DNA of 36,330 bases from a virus, in IMG/VR virus record IMGVR_UViG_3300029448_000048, positions 19,613-55,942 of that record. One strand, written 5' to 3'. The notes beneath the pieces are model-generated. The model was given only the letters and a program-made list of their open reading frames with translations, did no database searches and was not told the DNA's origin. Made by a program: the position numbers and the translations under genes. Positions 15,593 through 23,023 of the stretch are shown here, piece by piece; within the stretch, counting starts at the first letter, position 1, and each line of letters opens with the position of its first letter.

Positions 15593-16149
15593 AAGTAGTC
15601 TCCTCCACCTTCGAGTCCTAACTCTTTTGCATACATAGGTAATCTACAAGACCAGTACCCTGGCTTGGTCTTATCATTCTTTGTGTCACATCTATGTCTT
15701 GATGCAAAGTTTTTGGCTGCCGATCTGTCGTTTATTTTAGCTTTTAAACCCGTTGTGTCACCAAACTCGATTTTGATTATATTACCTTTGTCGTTCTTTA
15801 CATATACATAGAACTTTTTAGAACCACCTCTTTTTGGTGAATCTAATTCGACTTCTCTACCATCATATTCAGCTTCGACTAAAGGTATATCAAGAGGTAT
15901 TCTTTCACCTTCATATTCAGACCACTGACCTAAATCAGTTTCAATGAAAAGTTTTCTAGTTAAGTCATCAACTTTTGGATATTTATCTATGTTCTCGGAA
16001 AGTTCCTTTGTTAATTCATAGTATGCGTCAGAATGAGGTCTGTACACATTGTGAACAGGTACATTGTTTTTATTTGCATACTCTACGATTTTATCTAAAG
16101 GTTGAGTTTGCTCTTCAATATTACTGTATATTTCTTTGAATGTTTTCAT
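15586..16149 (-). CDS. Conserved phage protein with RHRC...PGYWSC motif, 187 aa
   Basis: The C-terminal part ASRHRCDTKNDKTKPGYWSC followed by RLPMYAKELGL is a segment I associate with conserved phage proteins (two Cys 16 residues apart, many K/R); its function is not known to me. The N-terminal part (MKTFKEIYSNIEEQ) resembles the start of many T4-like virion-cluster proteins. The start has GAGGGAAT upstream. That ribosome site is inside a 9-bp hairpin with a late-promoter-like box in its loop (16157-16192), suggesting late-only expression, which fits a virion protein. Confidence 0.6.
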   Translation of the reverse strand: MKTFKEIYSNIEEQTQPLDKIVEYANKNNVPVHNVYRPHSDAYYELTKELSENIDKYPKVDDLTRKLFIETDLGQWSEYEGERIPLDIPLVEAEYDGREVELDSPKRGGSKKFYVYVKNDKGNIIKIEFGDTTGLKAKINDRSAAKNFASRHRCDTKNDKTKPGYWSCRLPMYAKELGLEGGGDYFW

Positions 16150-16156
16150 TTATTCC

Positions 16157-16192
16157 CTCACTATTTGGCTATATTTACAACATAACAGTGAG
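16157..16192 (-). promoter_or_regulatory. RBS-masking hairpin with late-type promoter box in the loop
   Basis: On minus-strand RNA CTCACTGTT (16192-16184) pairs with AATAGTGAG (16165-16157), one G-U pair. The right arm contains part of the GTGAGGGAAT ribosome site of the 187-aa gene. The loop holds TGTAAATA (16179-16172), the 8-mer also found before the gp15-like gene and hsp20. RNA begun there would lack the left arm and leave the ribosome site free. Confidence 0.6.
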
Positions 16193-16200
16193 AAAATAAT

Positions 16201-17517
16201 CTATCGACCAACTGCATTCAAATACTTTTCTCTAGCTTCTTCCCAAGTCATATGAAGCATGTCCGAATAGTAAAGACTTTCGTCTAGATTCAAACGACCT
16301 TGGTTCTCTAATGATTTAAATCGCTTAGATGCATATTTGTTTTTCCATTTGTTAACAATGGTTTCTACACTGAAGTCTACATTCTTTTTAAGTTCTTCAT
16401 GTGTAATCTCGTTTCTAAGATATGCATCGGTATTTTCATAGAATCTACAGAAGTAAACACCTCTTCTATGTTCTGATCTTATTTCATCACGATCGATGTT
16501 TAAGTTCTTTTTAGCAAATGCTGTTATGATAAATCTAGTCTTAGAATCTTTGAAGCCTGTCCAACCTTTTGGTCCGGGTTTTAATGCAAGATTGTACTTC
16601 CAATAATTCCAAGGGTCATTGACTTTCATCCAGTCTTTAATTAACTTTCGATTATCGGGTGTGGGGTCAACCATCACAGTACCATTGGAGAATCCCATAG
16701 TCTTCCAATATGGTTTAAGACCTGAGTATTGTGATACTGGTTTGTCACCTGCTGATTTGTCATATAAGCTGGTCGTAGTACAACCACCAGGAAAGTCACC
16801 ATACTTTTCATACCATGCTTTCTGAACAACATCAGATGTAACTAACATAGCTAATAGTTTGCCACCAGTAAAGTTGAAACCAAGAGGTTGTGTAGGAACG
16901 ATTGTGGAACCAATGTAAGTTCTGTTGATTAAATGTTCCATAGACCTTTGTTCACGAGTCCAACCAATCTTGACATCACGACATGTGAGGTCAAGAAAGT
17001 CTGAAGATACACAAAAGACACCTAGGTATTTTCCGGTAGGCTTGTCTCTTACGATAAAGAATAAATTTCTACCTAAGTTCTGGTTATTAGGCATTGTGCT
17101 AGTAAATGTTCTCAGGGTATTCCAGATGAATAATAGATTTTTATTATCTTTTGTGGATATAACCTCTATATCTAGTTTTTCAAAATCTTCATATGAAGTC
17201 GGTCTCCAGATATTTTCACGAATCTCAAGTATCTGTTGCATTACTTTTGGTTTTACCCAAGCAAACTTTGTTTGTATCTCATTCCATTTTGTCCACAAAG
17301 TATACTCTTCAACCGGCATATTTCTCTTGAATCTAAAATCTTCAAGTAAAGTATTTCGAAGTTCTTCTGTATCTGTTGGATAATCAGGTATAAACTCTTG
17401 TGGATAGAGTCGTCTACACTCTTCATAAGATGCTTCTAAAAATTCATTTCTTTCATCTAAAGAAAGACTTGTCCACCTAACACCTTCATATTTTTCAGGG
17501 TTGTGTGTATATCTCAT
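16201..17517 (-). CDS. Possible DruA/DUF4338-like protein, 438 aa
   Basis: A large soluble protein without clear catalytic motifs. The middle (about 140-270) reads IVRDKPTGKYLGVFCVSSDFLDLTCRDVKIGW, then STIVPTQPLGFNFTGGKLLAMLVTSD, YEKYGDFPGGCTTTSLYDKS and LKPYWKTMGFSNGT. This order recalls DUF4338, the domain of DruA in the Druantia anti-phage system (ig.i.fgsD...l..RD..IGW ... n...lLG..l..l...w...YG..p.l.eTf.d....GtcY.a.gW...G.t.G). The match is remembered by eye and is loose. The ATG at 17517 has AGAGGAAAT before it and overlaps the upstream stop (ATGA); a longer frame to 17541 is less likely. The C-terminus is charged and helical, perhaps DNA-binding. Confidence 0.45.
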   Translation of the reverse strand: MRYTHNPEKYEGVRWTSLSLDERNEFLEASYEECRRLYPQEFIPDYPTDTEELRNTLLEDFRFKRNMPVEEYTLWTKWNEIQTKFAWVKPKVMQQILEIRENIWRPTSYEDFEKLDIEVISTKDNKNLLFIWNTLRTFTSTMPNNQNLGRNLFFIVRDKPTGKYLGVFCVSSDFLDLTCRDVKIGWTREQRSMEHLINRTYIGSTIVPTQPLGFNFTGGKLLAMLVTSDVVQKAWYEKYGDFPGGCTTTSLYDKSAGDKPVSQYSGLKPYWKTMGFSNGTVMVDPTPDNRKLIKDWMKVNDPWNYWKYNLALKPGPKGWTGFKDSKTRFIITAFAKKNLNIDRDEIRSEHRRGVYFCRFYENTDAYLRNEITHEELKKNVDFSVETIVNKWKNKYASKRFKSLENQGRLNLDESLYYSDMLHMTWEEAREKYLNAVGR

Positions 17518-17753
17518 ATTTCCTCTATTTTTAAAATACAACCTTTTGGTATTACAATTTTATCCGCTAGGCTATCAAAGCCTTGTTCTGAATAGTATCT
17601 AGATGTAACTAGTCTTATCCATGTTTTACTAGAGTTGTCTACCCAACCAACTGTTTCAGCTTTAACAGGTTCTATCTCATTGTCAGTATGAAGTTCGGCT
17701 TGAATATCTTCCCATATTACTAGGACCCTCATACCTTTTTTTACCTGTTTCAT
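17514..17753 (-). CDS. Hypothetical SH3-like small protein, 79 aa
   Basis: A short beta-rich sequence (MRVLVIWEDIQAEL, AETVGWVDNSSKTWIRLVTSRYY, KIVIPKGCILKIEEI) suggests a small barrel such as those found in many phage regulatory proteins. It is unrecognised. The stop overlaps the next start as ATGA. The upstream ribosome site is weak, and a second in-frame ATG at residue 8 is possible. Confidence 0.55.
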   Translation of the reverse strand: MKQVKKGMRVLVIWEDIQAELHTDNEIEPVKAETVGWVDNSSKTWIRLVTSRYYSEQGFDSLADKIVIPKGCILKIEEI

Positions 17754-17763
17754 ACTACACCAT

Positions 17764-17889
17764 TTAGCTTACTTTTTTTTGATTTTTTAACGAAACCTTT
17801 TTCTGTTTCTTAATCTTTCTTTCAATCTTATCGGAATCATAAGATTTTTTCTTCTTGGCTTTATCGCCTTGTTTTCTATTGTAGCTCAT
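17764..17889 (-). CDS. Very basic 41-aa protein after gp32
   Basis: A short frame starting MSYNRKQGDKAKKKKSYDSD and continuing KIERKIKKQKK. About 40 percent is Lys or Arg, so it would bind nucleic acid or another acidic partner. It begins 13 nt after the gp32 stop and was probably translated from the gp32 message; no strong ribosome site is seen. The low complexity makes chance possible. Confidence 0.45.
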   Translation of the reverse strand: MSYNRKQGDKAKKKKSYDSDKIERKIKKQKKVSLKNQKKVS

Positions 17890-17902
17890 TGTACTGAATC
17901 GT

Positions 17903-18982
17903 TTAGAACAGATCATCAAGGTCTGGAATATCCTTCAGAACATCATCAACATTGATCTCATCTGTTACCAAATCTTCCTTTTCTTTTTTATCAACTTCTT
18001 CTTCTTGGTCTACATCTGTAATATCAATATCATCAATATCAATATCATCCGTATCAGATACATCAGAGGAACCCATTTCTACTATATTTTCGGTATTTTT
18101 ATCCTCAGCTTGTTTAATAGGTTGTGTATCTTCTGTATTCCCTATTGAAATATCAAAGTCATCTTCTGGTAAATCAGAGGGTGCAGTATGTTTTGCCAAA
18201 AAGGCCTTTAACTCCATCTCGGTCGAGTATGAATATAAAGAGTCAAAGTCTATAGCTTCAATTTGTGATACTGGTATATCAATATCATGAGGCTTACTAC
18301 CAAACTGGAACTTAAGTTCTTTTCTAGTATATGGTTTACCTGTGTATTGATTAATTCTTTCAGAACCATCTTTATTCTTTTGAGCAACTTCTGAAACAAC
18401 AACTGCCAGGTCAACCGCACCTTCACCGTTAAAGACAGGTGACTCATGTTCTTTACCTTTAACTTGTTCACATAATCTCTTATAAATATCACGGTCACGA
18501 ATTAAGAAAAGCATAATACGACCATTATTTTCAGGTACATTAGGGTCAGAAATAATATAAGCTGGTATAAATGCAACAAATTGTCTACGCATCTTTCTAT
18601 GATTTGCACTAGCTACTTTATTACTAAAGTTAGTAGACTTCGCAAGTTCAAATTGATTATTTGAATACTGACAAATAGGACAGTTCTGCCATGCATTCTT
18701 AATATTAAGATATGGTGATGTAGGACAAGTAACAAAATCGACTGTTAACTTTCCGTTTTCATCTCTATCATAAACTGTATGATTATATTGTTCTATGAAA
18801 GGTATATTACGATTACTGTTTTCATCTACAAACCATAAAAGTCTCATTCTATAATAAGAGCCTTCTGGTGTTGGTGTTGGTGTTAGAAAATTTTTCCACA
18901 TTTGGTCATTGTTATTATTTCTACCGGCACCTGATTTTTTAAGTGCTTCAGTTAATGACCCACTTGTTAGCTTAATAGACAT
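17903..18982 (-). CDS. 32: Single-stranded DNA-binding protein gp32, 359 aa
   Basis: This protein coats ssDNA during replication, recombination and repair and organises the T4-type replisome. The zinc site is visible: H68, C86, C101 and C104, in QYNHTV...VTCPTSPYLNIKNAWQNCPIC, the same order as His-Cys-Cys-Cys in T4 gp32. The N-terminal basic region (MSIKLTSGSLTEALKKSGAGRNN) serves cooperative binding in the family. The C-terminus (about 285-359) is strongly acidic with repeated DIDDIDI-type runs, as expected for the arm that contacts partner proteins. AAGGAG lies before the ATG in a leader nearly identical to that of the clamp gene. Neighbours are helicase and possible loader genes, as around T4 gene 32. 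Confidence 0.93.
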   Translation of the reverse strand: MSIKLTSGSLTEALKKSGAGRNNNNDQMWKNFLTPTPTPEGSYYRMRLLWFVDENSNRNIPFIEQYNHTVYDRDENGKLTVDFVTCPTSPYLNIKNAWQNCPICQYSNNQFELAKSTNFSNKVASANHRKMRRQFVAFIPAYIISDPNVPENNGRIMLFLIRDRDIYKRLCEQVKGKEHESPVFNGEGAVDLAVVVSEVAQKNKDGSERINQYTGKPYTRKELKFQFGSKPHDIDIPVSQIEAIDFDSLYSYSTEMELKAFLAKHTAPSDLPEDDFDISIGNTEDTQPIKQAEDKNTENIVEMGSSDVSDTDDIDIDDIDITDVDQEEEVDKKEKEDLVTDEINVDDVLKDIPDLDDLF

Positions 18983-18983
18983 A

Positions 18984-19011
18984 TGTTCTCCTTGTTATAT
19001 AAATTATTATA
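18984..19011 (-). promoter_or_regulatory. gp32 promoter -10 and shared leader element
   Basis: TATAAT at 19006-19011, RNA start expected near 18999, then ATAACAAGGAGAACA (18984-18998) and the ATG at 18982. The 15-mer is identical before gp45 and nearly so before uvsX, so beyond a ribosome site it may be a binding site for a translational regulator. The leader is only about 17 nt. Confidence 0.55.
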
Positions 19012-19020
19012 CCTATAATT

Positions 19021-19689
19021 TTATTTTTTTAATACTTTTTTTATGTTGTTGTTCACTACAGCCGAAACGCTAGGTAATTCAACACCTTTTACGTCAACAA
19101 ACGATTGTATTGTGTTACCTCTAAGTGCATCTCTATGTTTTATCACAGTGTTTTCCAGTATACTTGCAATATCAGGTTCTATGTTATACTTTATAGACTT
19201 TAGTACATCTAGTGGTAGAAGAGATAAGAAATATTTTGACAGTCTATTAGACGCTATGTGCAAACCTAAAACTTCACCTTTTATCGACTCTTCTAAATAC
19301 TCTTGTAGGTTTTTGAGATCATTCTCTTTACAGAACTTCACAATAAACTTCATACTTGATATTGTTTTCTCAACAACCTTATTTGAGTTTGACATTGCTT
19401 CTGCTTTTTTATGTCTATGCGACCACATCTCAAGATTGGAAGGATTTAGAAGTTGTTTAGGATGGAAATATTTTCCTTTAAATTTCTTTGCTACCATTGG
19501 AATATACTCGTGAAGATTTATCTTGTAGTCTCTTGCTACTATCGAAAGCTTTTCGAAGCATACCCACTTTGTTGTGTCTTCTCGGTGTTTATCAAAGTTC
19601 TTGAATCTTCTTATGTATATACCTTTGGATTCTTTCTGATAATACTTCCAATATAACCAACATGATTCTTCTGGTGTGTACTCGTACAT
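19021..19689 (-). CDS. Possible gp59-type helicase loader, 222 aa
   Basis: The sequence is not firmly recognised. Length (T4 gp59 is 217 aa), basic character and the place between gp32 and gp41 genes suggest the helicase loader, which recruits gp41 onto gp32-coated DNA. WVCFEKLSIVARDYKINLHEYIPM resembles the gp59 FFQKLS region only loosely. The start ATG overlaps nothing but follows the stop of the 98-aa gene within 3 nt (TAGTATATG), so translation is coupled. No ribosome site is seen. Other DNA-metabolism proteins cannot be excluded. Confidence 0.45.
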   Translation of the reverse strand: MYEYTPEESCWLYWKYYQKESKGIYIRRFKNFDKHREDTTKWVCFEKLSIVARDYKINLHEYIPMVAKKFKGKYFHPKQLLNPSNLEMWSHRHKKAEAMSNSNKVVEKTISSMKFIVKFCKENDLKNLQEYLEESIKGEVLGLHIASNRLSKYFLSLLPLDVLKSIKYNIEPDIASILENTVIKHRDALRGNTIQSFVDVKGVELPSVSAVVNNNIKKVLKK

Positions 19690-19692
19690 ATA

Positions 19693-19989
19693 CTAAAAAG
19701 GATAATTAGGTTCTTTACAAATTTTTTCGTTTAACTCTCTCTTCAAGTGTGGTGTTATTATAGTAGTATTATAATTATATGTTAGTATAACTAGATATTT
19801 TAAATCAACTTTTAATCGATTAAGAAAGTCACACAACAACTCCCTGTCACGATATATATCTTTCATCTTTGATGCCATCTTTTCTTTTTTAAAACTACCT
19901 GCATATTCAGATAGTATACTTTCAAAAAGATTCATATCGATCTTTACATGTGTTGCTGTTTCTTCGTCATCAAAGAAGTTGTTTAACAT
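19693..19989 (-). CDS. Small protein at the gp33 position, 98 aa
   Basis: In T4 the late-transcription co-activator gp33 (112 aa) is encoded between genes 59 and 32 regions; this 98-aa gene sits in a similar block. It is helical (NLFESILSEYAGSFKKEKMASKMKDIYRDRELLCDFLNRLKVD) with an acidic N-terminus (NNFFDDEETATHV). The sequence itself gives no clear match to gp33, so the assignment is by context only. The ATG overlaps the helicase stop (TAATG). Confidence 0.5.
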   Translation of the reverse strand: MLNNFFDDEETATHVKIDMNLFESILSEYAGSFKKEKMASKMKDIYRDRELLCDFLNRLKVDLKYLVILTYNYNTTIITPHLKRELNEKICKEPNYPF

Positions 19990-21410
19990 TAGAATAATCC
20001 TCCGAAGTCATCGTCATTATTGTTTTTAACAGAGTCAACAATGTCACCTGCATCGTTACCTGTTTGAACATCGAAATCATCAATGACTAAGGTTTCATAA
20101 TCAATAGATAATCTATTTCTAACATGATTTTTACCATATCTGTTCTTTAGAAATTTTGCGTTGATGCAACCAGCTTCGATGTCATCTTCCTCTTGTGATA
20201 GTGCAATAACGACATCGGCAGTGTGTGCGATACCTTTTGACTCACTTGTATTTTCAAGGCCTATGTTTGATGTATTATAACCTTCTGTATTGACCTGTGT
20301 AGCGGTAACAACTGGTCTACCAAATTTGGCACTCAAGGCTCTTAAGTCACGAGCAACATCACCAACTCTTTCATACATTGTAGAATTGTATGTCTTGTTT
20401 TTTGGTAACATCAAGTTCAAATAGTCTACAAAGATAATATCAGGTGTTCTTCCAATAGTCTTTATAAGTTTATCAATATAGTTCTCTAAATTCATTGTAG
20501 TAACACTATTTTCTGGAAATCTTTTAACCACCAACTTTGAGCCTGGATGTTGAGTGAAATATTTCTCAATCTTGGCTTGTGAGTCTTTTCTGGTTTCACG
20601 AAGATTATCAATGTTATTACCCGAAATGTGTGCTGAGAATCTTCTTTGATACATCTTTTCCGATAACTCTAAAGTTATAACCAAGGCGAAGCCGTTGCTG
20701 TCTAAAACCTTTTTAGCAATGTTAGACAACATAAGTGATTTACCCAAACATGGTTGTGCCATGAATACTAGTAGACAGTCACCATCAGAAGATATACCAC
20801 CATTTGTTGTTCTATCTAAACAACCAATACCAAGTGGTACTTTTGATTCTGGACTACAAAGATCATCAAAGTGACCAGCAATGTCTGTAAAGTAATCTGC
20901 ACCTAAGTCTTTATATAGTGTTACACCCAGTGCTTTTTCAAATGCTTCGATGCATTTTGTAGGATCTTTTTTAGATTCTATTCTTTCAATGTTATCCATG
21001 ATCGCATAATACAGTGCTTTCTCACGAATAAAAGATAGAACCTGTTTCTCTACGAAAAGATTATCTTGTTCATCACTTTTTGAAATGTCAAGGTCTAGTG
21101 CATCATCGTAAGCATCTAATATAGATTTCTTTCTTTGTGTCAATGAATCATTTGTTTCTGACAACTTATCTACATATGCGGACATCAAAGACCTGTTAGG
21201 CACAGAATCATATCTCTTGAAGTGTTTAAGACAGATACCCAACTGTAGTTTTATATCTTCACTATCAAACCATCTTTTGTCAAACGACTCTAAGAATAGA
21301 TGTGTGTATGTTTGATCTGTTAATACTTTCTTAAGAATTAAAGATTCAACTACATCATTGGACAAATCCGGTCTTAACGGAATATCGTTATCATACTTTG
21401 TATCAGACAT
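19989..21410 (-). CDS. 41: Replicative DNA helicase gp41 (DnaB family), 473 aa
   Basis: This hexameric helicase unwinds the phage fork and, with primase gp61, forms the primosome. An N-terminal helical domain is followed by the RecA-like motor: Walker A AQPCLGKS at about 218-225, LVITLELSEKMYQRRFSAHISGN as the H1a-like segment, Walker B DIIFVDYLNLM near residue 320, and RPVVTATQVNTEG plus KGIAHTADVVIALSQEED as H3 and beyond. Length equals T4 gp41 (475). No ribosome site: TATAAT lies 5 nt before the ATG and overlaps the uvsX stop codon. The acidic C-terminus (DAGDIVDSVKNNNDDDFGGLF) probably docks primase or loader. Confidence 0.93.
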   Translation of the reverse strand: MSDTKYDNDIPLRPDLSNDVVESLILKKVLTDQTYTHLFLESFDKRWFDSEDIKLQLGICLKHFKRYDSVPNRSLMSAYVDKLSETNDSLTQRKKSILDAYDDALDLDISKSDEQDNLFVEKQVLSFIREKALYYAIMDNIERIESKKDPTKCIEAFEKALGVTLYKDLGADYFTDIAGHFDDLCSPESKVPLGIGCLDRTTNGGISSDGDCLLVFMAQPCLGKSLMLSNIAKKVLDSNGFALVITLELSEKMYQRRFSAHISGNNIDNLRETRKDSQAKIEKYFTQHPGSKLVVKRFPENSVTTMNLENYIDKLIKTIGRTPDIIFVDYLNLMLPKNKTYNSTMYERVGDVARDLRALSAKFGRPVVTATQVNTEGYNTSNIGLENTSESKGIAHTADVVIALSQEEDDIEAGCINAKFLKNRYGKNHVRNRLSIDYETLVIDDFDVQTGNDAGDIVDSVKNNNDDDFGGLF

Positions 21411-21415
21411 GTACT

Positions 21416-21421
21416 ATTATA
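21416..21421 (-). promoter_or_regulatory. -10 box 5 nt before the gp41 start
   Basis: GTATAAT, AGTAC, then ATG; the TAA within the box is the stop codon of uvsX. It may be a promoter producing leaderless gp41 message. It may also owe its sequence partly to the coding of Val-stop, so it is less independent than the other boxes. Confidence 0.4.
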
Positions 21422-22511
21422 CTTCTGTTTCTAGATTATTAAAATCATCGATTTGATTAACAGAAGAATAAGCCAGTTCTTTCTTTGAGGCTTCATTAAA
21501 CTCATCTAGGAATGTATTCCAGATTTCATCATTCTTTAAAAGTTCTGATCTTTGAACTTTCTTATCTGAATAAGAAGGTACTTCATACCAGGCACCAGCT
21601 TGTTTGATAAACCCATAGTTAACAGCAGGTTCGATAAGACCGTCCCACTTATCTATTCCTCTGGAAAAGTCGATATGCATTTCAGCTTCTACGAAAGGTT
21701 TTACAAGTCTGTTTTTAACGGTGAAGAATTTTAAGTCAGCACCATTGTAATGACCTCCGTCTGGACCTTTGTCTTTCTTTTCAGCTTTCAATAATGCTTT
21801 AGTACACTGAATGGTTACGGTGGCAACATAAGCAAGTTTTTTACCACCTGATTGATTTTTTATTTTTTGCGTATACATTGAACCTGGGTCATCATATACA
21901 TGATTGATTGCAATAAAGGTGGTATCGGCTTTTAATGCCGGTATAGTTGTAGACTGCATAAGTCCGTTACACGCTCTTGCTCTAAGACCCATGTCGGTAA
22001 CTTGTTTATCTTTTTCAATAGCATCTGTATAAAATTTCTCAGTAACTAAGTTACCTAAAGAGTCTAGTACAATAAGAAACTGATCTTCTGGATTCTCTTT
22101 CTTGTGTTCAATGATTGAATCATAAATTTTATTAACCATTGACGTAGTTTCTTCTACAGTGTTGACTAGAATGTGTTCGATTCTATCTAGGTCGCAACCT
22201 AAGTTTGTAAAGAAATCTTTAAGACCACCACCTTCGGAGTCTAGATAGAAGATGTGTTTGAATCCTGAATCTAAGGCATTTTTAATAATTTGTGCGGCGA
22301 TTAGCGACTTACCTACACCGGATTCACCGCCAAATAAAACATTGCGACCTTGAGGAATACCACCATTAATATCACCTGAAATAATTCGATTGAGTGCCAT
22401 ACACCCTGTGTTGATGTAACTGCTTATTTCACCATATACTGAATCCGTGAATGTAGAACTACCTGTTCTTTTTCGGATTGCATTCATCATCTTGTTTAAA
22501 TCACTAGCCAT
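21417..22511 (-). CDS. uvsX: Recombinase UvsX (RecA/Rad51 family), 364 aa
   Basis: This strand-exchange protein drives recombination-dependent replication and repair. Walker A GGESGVGKSLIA is at 61-72; Walker B FLIVLDSLGNLV near 144-155; LKADTTFIAINHVYDDPGS and YTQKIKNQSGGKKLAYVATVTIQ give the L1/L2 DNA-binding region. The N-terminal MASDLNKMMNAIRK is like the T4 UvsX opening. AAGGAG is present before the ATG, in the ATAACAAGGAGCA context shared with gp32 and gp45. It lies directly upstream of gp41. Confidence 0.93.
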   Translation of the reverse strand: MASDLNKMMNAIRKRTGSSTFTDSVYGEISSYINTGCMALNRIISGDINGGIPQGRNVLFGGESGVGKSLIAAQIIKNALDSGFKHIFYLDSEGGGLKDFFTNLGCDLDRIEHILVNTVEETTSMVNKIYDSIIEHKKENPEDQFLIVLDSLGNLVTEKFYTDAIEKDKQVTDMGLRARACNGLMQSTTIPALKADTTFIAINHVYDDPGSMYTQKIKNQSGGKKLAYVATVTIQCTKALLKAEKKDKGPDGGHYNGADLKFFTVKNRLVKPFVEAEMHIDFSRGIDKWDGLIEPAVNYGFIKQAGAWYEVPSYSDKKVQRSELLKNDEIWNTFLDEFNEASKKELAYSSVNQIDDFNNLETEV

Positions 22512-23021
22512 TTATTGCTCCTTGTTATTATAACTACTTATCTTATCTTTTAAAAACCCATAATAAGCTAATAGATAAGACCACATGTAACAGTTTACCA
22601 CCTGTTTACTCCTTAATTTTACCATATCGTACACAAGATTATACTGGTTATTGTGCATTTTTTTAGAGAGTATCTTATCGTGAAATTCTTTTTTTGTTTT
22701 TATATCTAATAAATGCATGATTCGATTTTGAACTTTTTCCTTTGTGACGATCTTTATTGAGACATCTCTAAAATGAGATATACCATATAACATTCCTATG
22801 AACTGATTATATATCTTAGATTGTTTACTTTCCAGAAATTTTACATCATTTATGTGTAAATGTATTTTACTTTCATCACAATAAGAAATGATATTTTTAC
22901 ATATGTAGGATATAGAATCACCTGATTTAAAAAACCAAAACTTAGGACACAGATCATTGGGATTGTAAAAACAAACAAGTCCACCCATTTTTGGTTTAAA
23001 GAATATACCGATGTAGTTCAT
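22512..23021 (-). CDS. Unknown protein, faintly RuvC-like, 169 aa
   Basis: The start MNYIGIFFKPKMGGLVCFYN follows the tail-gene stop (TAATTATG). It has the look of the RuvC/RNase H first strand (IGIDPG..G), but the catalytic Asp position is Phe. Later, IYNQFIGMLYGI..FRDVSIKIVTKEKVQNRIM and KQVVNCYMWSYLLAYYGF follow the order of helices in RuvC-type resolvases. If related, the active site is degraded. T4 uses gp49 for junction cleavage, so this identification is weak. The ORF could be read from further upstream but that part would overlap the tail gene. Confidence 0.4.
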   Translation of the reverse strand: MNYIGIFFKPKMGGLVCFYNPNDLCPKFWFFKSGDSISYICKNIISYCDESKIHLHINDVKFLESKQSKIYNQFIGMLYGISHFRDVSIKIVTKEKVQNRIMHLLDIKTKKEFHDKILSKKMHNNQYNLVYDMVKLRSKQVVNCYMWSYLLAYYGFLKDKISSYNNKEQ

Positions 23022-23023
23022 AA

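Noticed and set aside
18001-18060. CRISPR-like or tandem repeat (repeated ATATCATCA units)
   Set aside because: It is the acidic Asp/Ile-rich tail of gp32, a coding low-complexity run; no spacers and no array elsewhere in the window.
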